From an uncultured Alistipes sp. (GTDB taxonomy: Bacteria > Bacteroidota > Bacteroidia > Bacteroidales > UBA932): a stretch of DNA of 6,497 nt. Of the stretch, positions 5,323-6,497 are shown one piece after another (within the stretch, counting starts at the first letter, position 1; each line of letters opens with the position of its first letter). The translations under genes and the position numbers were made by a program. Location: positions 1 through 6,497 of the forward strand of contig UQUJ01000097.1 of the NCBI GenBank assembly GCA_900544195.1. The letters are read 5' to 3'. The notes under the pieces were generated by a model. That model was given only the letters and a program-made list of their open reading frames with translations, was not told where the DNA came from and made no database searches.

Positions 5323-5488
5323 GCCAGGCTAAATGAATATTTTGAATTTGTTTAGGTTTTGTTGTCTGAATTTTAGGAGTATTCTCTTTTATTTGACACT
5401 TTTAACAGGATTCCTGATTTAGGAGGGAGGGACGTAAACAATATTCAAATAATAAAGACTTTTTTGATTCCAGTAAATCCTTTACGGA
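5323..5488. other. A/T-rich intergenic region between yidC and yggS
   Basis: No ORF, clear terminator or exact TAnnTTTG box is present. Near matches are TATTTTG (5338-5344, one base short) and TAGGTTTT (5353-5360). CAGGATTCCTG (5406-5416) is an 11-bp palindrome with a 1-base centre, a possible protein site. GGAGGGAGGG (5421-5430) is purine-rich but 58 bp before the yggS start, so not its ribosome-binding site. GTAAA-TCC-TTTAC (5473-5485) would form a very small hairpin just before the yggS ATG. Whether yggS has its own promoter cannot be decided by eye. Confidence 0.4.
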
Positions 5489-6154
5489 ATGATAGAAGAG
5501 AATCTTAATAATATCAAAAAGGAACTGCCATCGGGGGTTAAACTGGTGGCAGTTTCCAAATTCCATCCGTTCCCGGACATTCTGACCGCCTATCAGGCCG
5601 GCCAGCGTTGTTTCGGAGAGAACCGTCCTCAGGAGTTCGCCGCCAAAGCCCTACAGCTCCCGCAGGACATCGAATGGCATTTCATCGGCCATCTTCAGAC
5701 CAACAAACTGAAGTTGGTTCTTCCGTACGCCTACTTGGTCGAGTCCGTGGACTCCCGCCACCTGCTGGACCTGATCGACAACTGGGCCTCGGTCAATTCC
5801 CGAACCGTCAATGTCCTGCTGGAACTTCACCTCGGCGCCGAACTCACCAAAGGCGGCTTCACCGAGCAGGAAATCGAATCCATCCTTGATGAATATGCTG
5901 GCGGCCGTTCCTATCAGCACGTCCGCATCCACGGCCTGATGGGCATGGCCACCCACACCGATGACGACACTGTCGTAGAGTCAGATTTCGCCCGCATCCA
6001 GTCCTTCAAGCAACGTCTGGACACCCGTTATCCCCAGCTGACCGACTTCACCGAGCTCTCCATCGGAATGTCCCACGACTGGCCCCTAGCCATCCGCCAC
6101 GGCGCCACCATCGTCCGCATCGGCACCTCCATCTTCGGCCCTCGACAGTATTGA
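5489..6154 (+). CDS. yggS: YggS/PLPBP family pyridoxal phosphate homeostasis protein
   Basis: This family binds pyridoxal 5'-phosphate in an alanine-racemase-like TIM barrel but has no known catalytic activity; it buffers PLP and affects amino-acid and vitamin B6 balance in the cytoplasm. At 221 residues it is full length. Lys24 in LVAVSKF is the expected PLP Schiff-base lysine. Other family motifs are CFGENRPQE (41-49), EWHFIGHLQTNK (62-73), the strand segment ending ELTKGGF (118-124), GLMGMAT (149-155), LSIGMSHDWPLAI (190-202) and the phosphate-binding VRIGTSIFG (209-217). The ATG at 5489 fits the family N-terminus (MIEENLNNIKKELPSGVKL); no Shine-Dalgarno is seen. It lies 166 bp after yidC on the same strand, so it may be a separate unit. 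Its codons are richer in C at third positions than those of yidC, and the pyrimidine-rich repeat tract starts right after its stop. Confidence 0.95.
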   Translation: MIEENLNNIKKELPSGVKLVAVSKFHPFPDILTAYQAGQRCFGENRPQEFAAKALQLPQDIEWHFIGHLQTNKLKLVLPYAYLVESVDSRHLLDLIDNWASVNSRTVNVLLELHLGAELTKGGFTEQEIESILDEYAGGRSYQHVRIHGLMGMATHTDDDTVVESDFARIQSFKQRLDTRYPQLTDFTELSIGMSHDWPLAIRHGATIVRIGTSIFGPRQY

Positions 6155-6157
6155 TCC

Positions 6158-6211
6158 CTCAGTCCTTTCCTCCTCAGTCCTTTCCTCCTCAGTCCTTTCC
6201 TCCTCAGTCCT
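6158..6211 (+). repeat. 15-bp tandem repeat, 3.6 copies
   Basis: The unit CTCAGTCCTTTCCTC occurs as three identical copies (6158-6172, 6173-6187, 6188-6202) and then a partial copy. It begins 4 bp after the yggS stop and sits in a nearly pure pyrimidine tract that goes on to about 6250. A 15-bp unit reads as pentapeptides in any frame (for example TEEER on the minus strand), which explains low-complexity ORFs there. I see no sign that it is coding. Confidence 0.9.
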
Positions 6212-6330
6212 CCTTCTCCCTTTCCAGCTTTTTTTCCTTCGCCTTTTCCTCCGCACGCCGGTCTCATCTGCCGCGTGTTGGCTTCGGTGTGGCTTCATCT
6301 TGTGTATAAATCCTTCTTTCCATACATTTC
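6212..6330. other. Spacer between the two tandem arrays
   Basis: The first part (to about 6250) is pyrimidine-rich with a T7 run near 6231; no hairpin precedes that run, so it is not a convincing terminator for yggS. The rest is unique sequence without a recognisable gene. Bases from 6302 to 6350 have the length (49 nt) and a few key positions (GTGTA at the start, CGTAC at 6330-6334) of the following tandem unit and may be a decayed copy of it. Confidence 0.35.
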
Positions 6331-6356
6331 GTACACCAGTACCCATTGTGGTGTAC
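6331..6356. repeat. 8-bp inverted repeat at the head of the tandem array
   Basis: GTACACCA (6331-6338) and TGGTGTAC (6349-6356) are perfect reverse complements around a 10-nt loop. The right half overlaps the first base pairs of the first full tandem unit. No T-run follows, so it is not a terminator. Confidence 0.6.
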
Positions 6357-6497
6357 CAACCGTGTCCTCCACCCCGTTCCGTACCGCAGAAGCCCCTCCC
6401 GTGTACCAACCGTGTCCTCCACCCCGTTCCGTACCGCAGAAGCCCTCCCGTGTACCAACCGTGCCCCTCACCCCGTTCCGTACCTCAGAAGCCCATC
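6351..6497 (+). repeat. About 50-bp tandem repeat, three copies, running off the window
   Basis: Units start at 6351 (50 bp), 6401 (49 bp, one C fewer) and 6450 (at least 48 bp, reaching the window end). Each starts GTGTACCAACCGTG and has a second GTACC at unit position 31. Copies 1 and 2 differ only by the missing C; copy 3 has several substitutions. Because lengths of 50 and 49 are not multiples of three, a reading frame cannot pass through the copies unchanged, which argues against a coding repeat. There are no unique spacers, so this is not a CRISPR array. Confidence 0.9.

Noticed and set aside
6086..6458. Minus-strand ORFs over the 3' repeats (107 and 64 codons, with TEEER repeats)
   Set aside because: They are made of low-complexity tandem repeat translation, overlap the end of yggS, and the 49/50-bp units break any frame between copies.
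6351..6497. CRISPR array
   Set aside because: The units are directly adjacent and nearly identical along their whole length, with no unique spacers and no cas genes.

Overview
The window looks like a chromosomal segment from a member of the phylum Bacteroidetes (Bacteroidota), most likely order Bacteroidales. The evidence is the Bacteroidetes-type -7 promoter motif TAnnTTTG in front of several units, A/T-rich leaders without a clear Shine-Dalgarno sequence, a Bacteroidetes-style TrmD and YidC (N-terminus MDKNTITGIVLIGLLLFGF, lysine in the YidC groove), and a multi-repeat DUF349 protein. Genus cannot be fixed from this sequence alone.

Layout. Positions 1-701 hold no convincing protein gene but are unusually rich in structure. 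There is a perfect 22-bp inverted repeat (30-51 / 477-498) enclosing about 425 bp. Inside it lie a perfect 20-bp inverted repeat (69-88 / 201-220), a terminator hairpin that reads best on the minus strand (241-270), a full -33/-7 promoter on the minus strand (351-380), a CRP-like palindrome (325-340), a large imperfect hairpin built from AAACGTTT palindromes (366-410) and a plus-strand intrinsic terminator (447-476). Outside the right arm lies a folded segment that probably includes the trmD terminator (592-650). Then comes trmD on the minus strand (702-1397), a 96-bp divergent promoter region, the DUF349 gene (1494-3446), yidC (3454-5322), a 166-bp A/T-rich gap and yggS/PLPBP (5489-6154). The last 343 bp hold a 15-bp tandem repeat in a pyrimidine-rich tract, then a roughly 50-bp tandem repeat that runs off the window.

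The protein genes are core cell functions: tRNA m1G37 methylation (TrmD), membrane-protein insertion (YidC), PLP homeostasis (YggS) and a helical DUF349 protein of unknown role. The DUF349 gene is 7 bp upstream of yidC and very probably co-transcribed with it; trmD is transcribed divergently from that pair.

The least ordinary part is 1-701. Two inverted copies of one repeat enclose a segment with its own promoter and terminators, resembling either an invertible (phase-variable) cassette, a non-autonomous mobile element, or a cluster of small RNA genes. I cannot tell these apart by reading; decisive tests are given in the findings.
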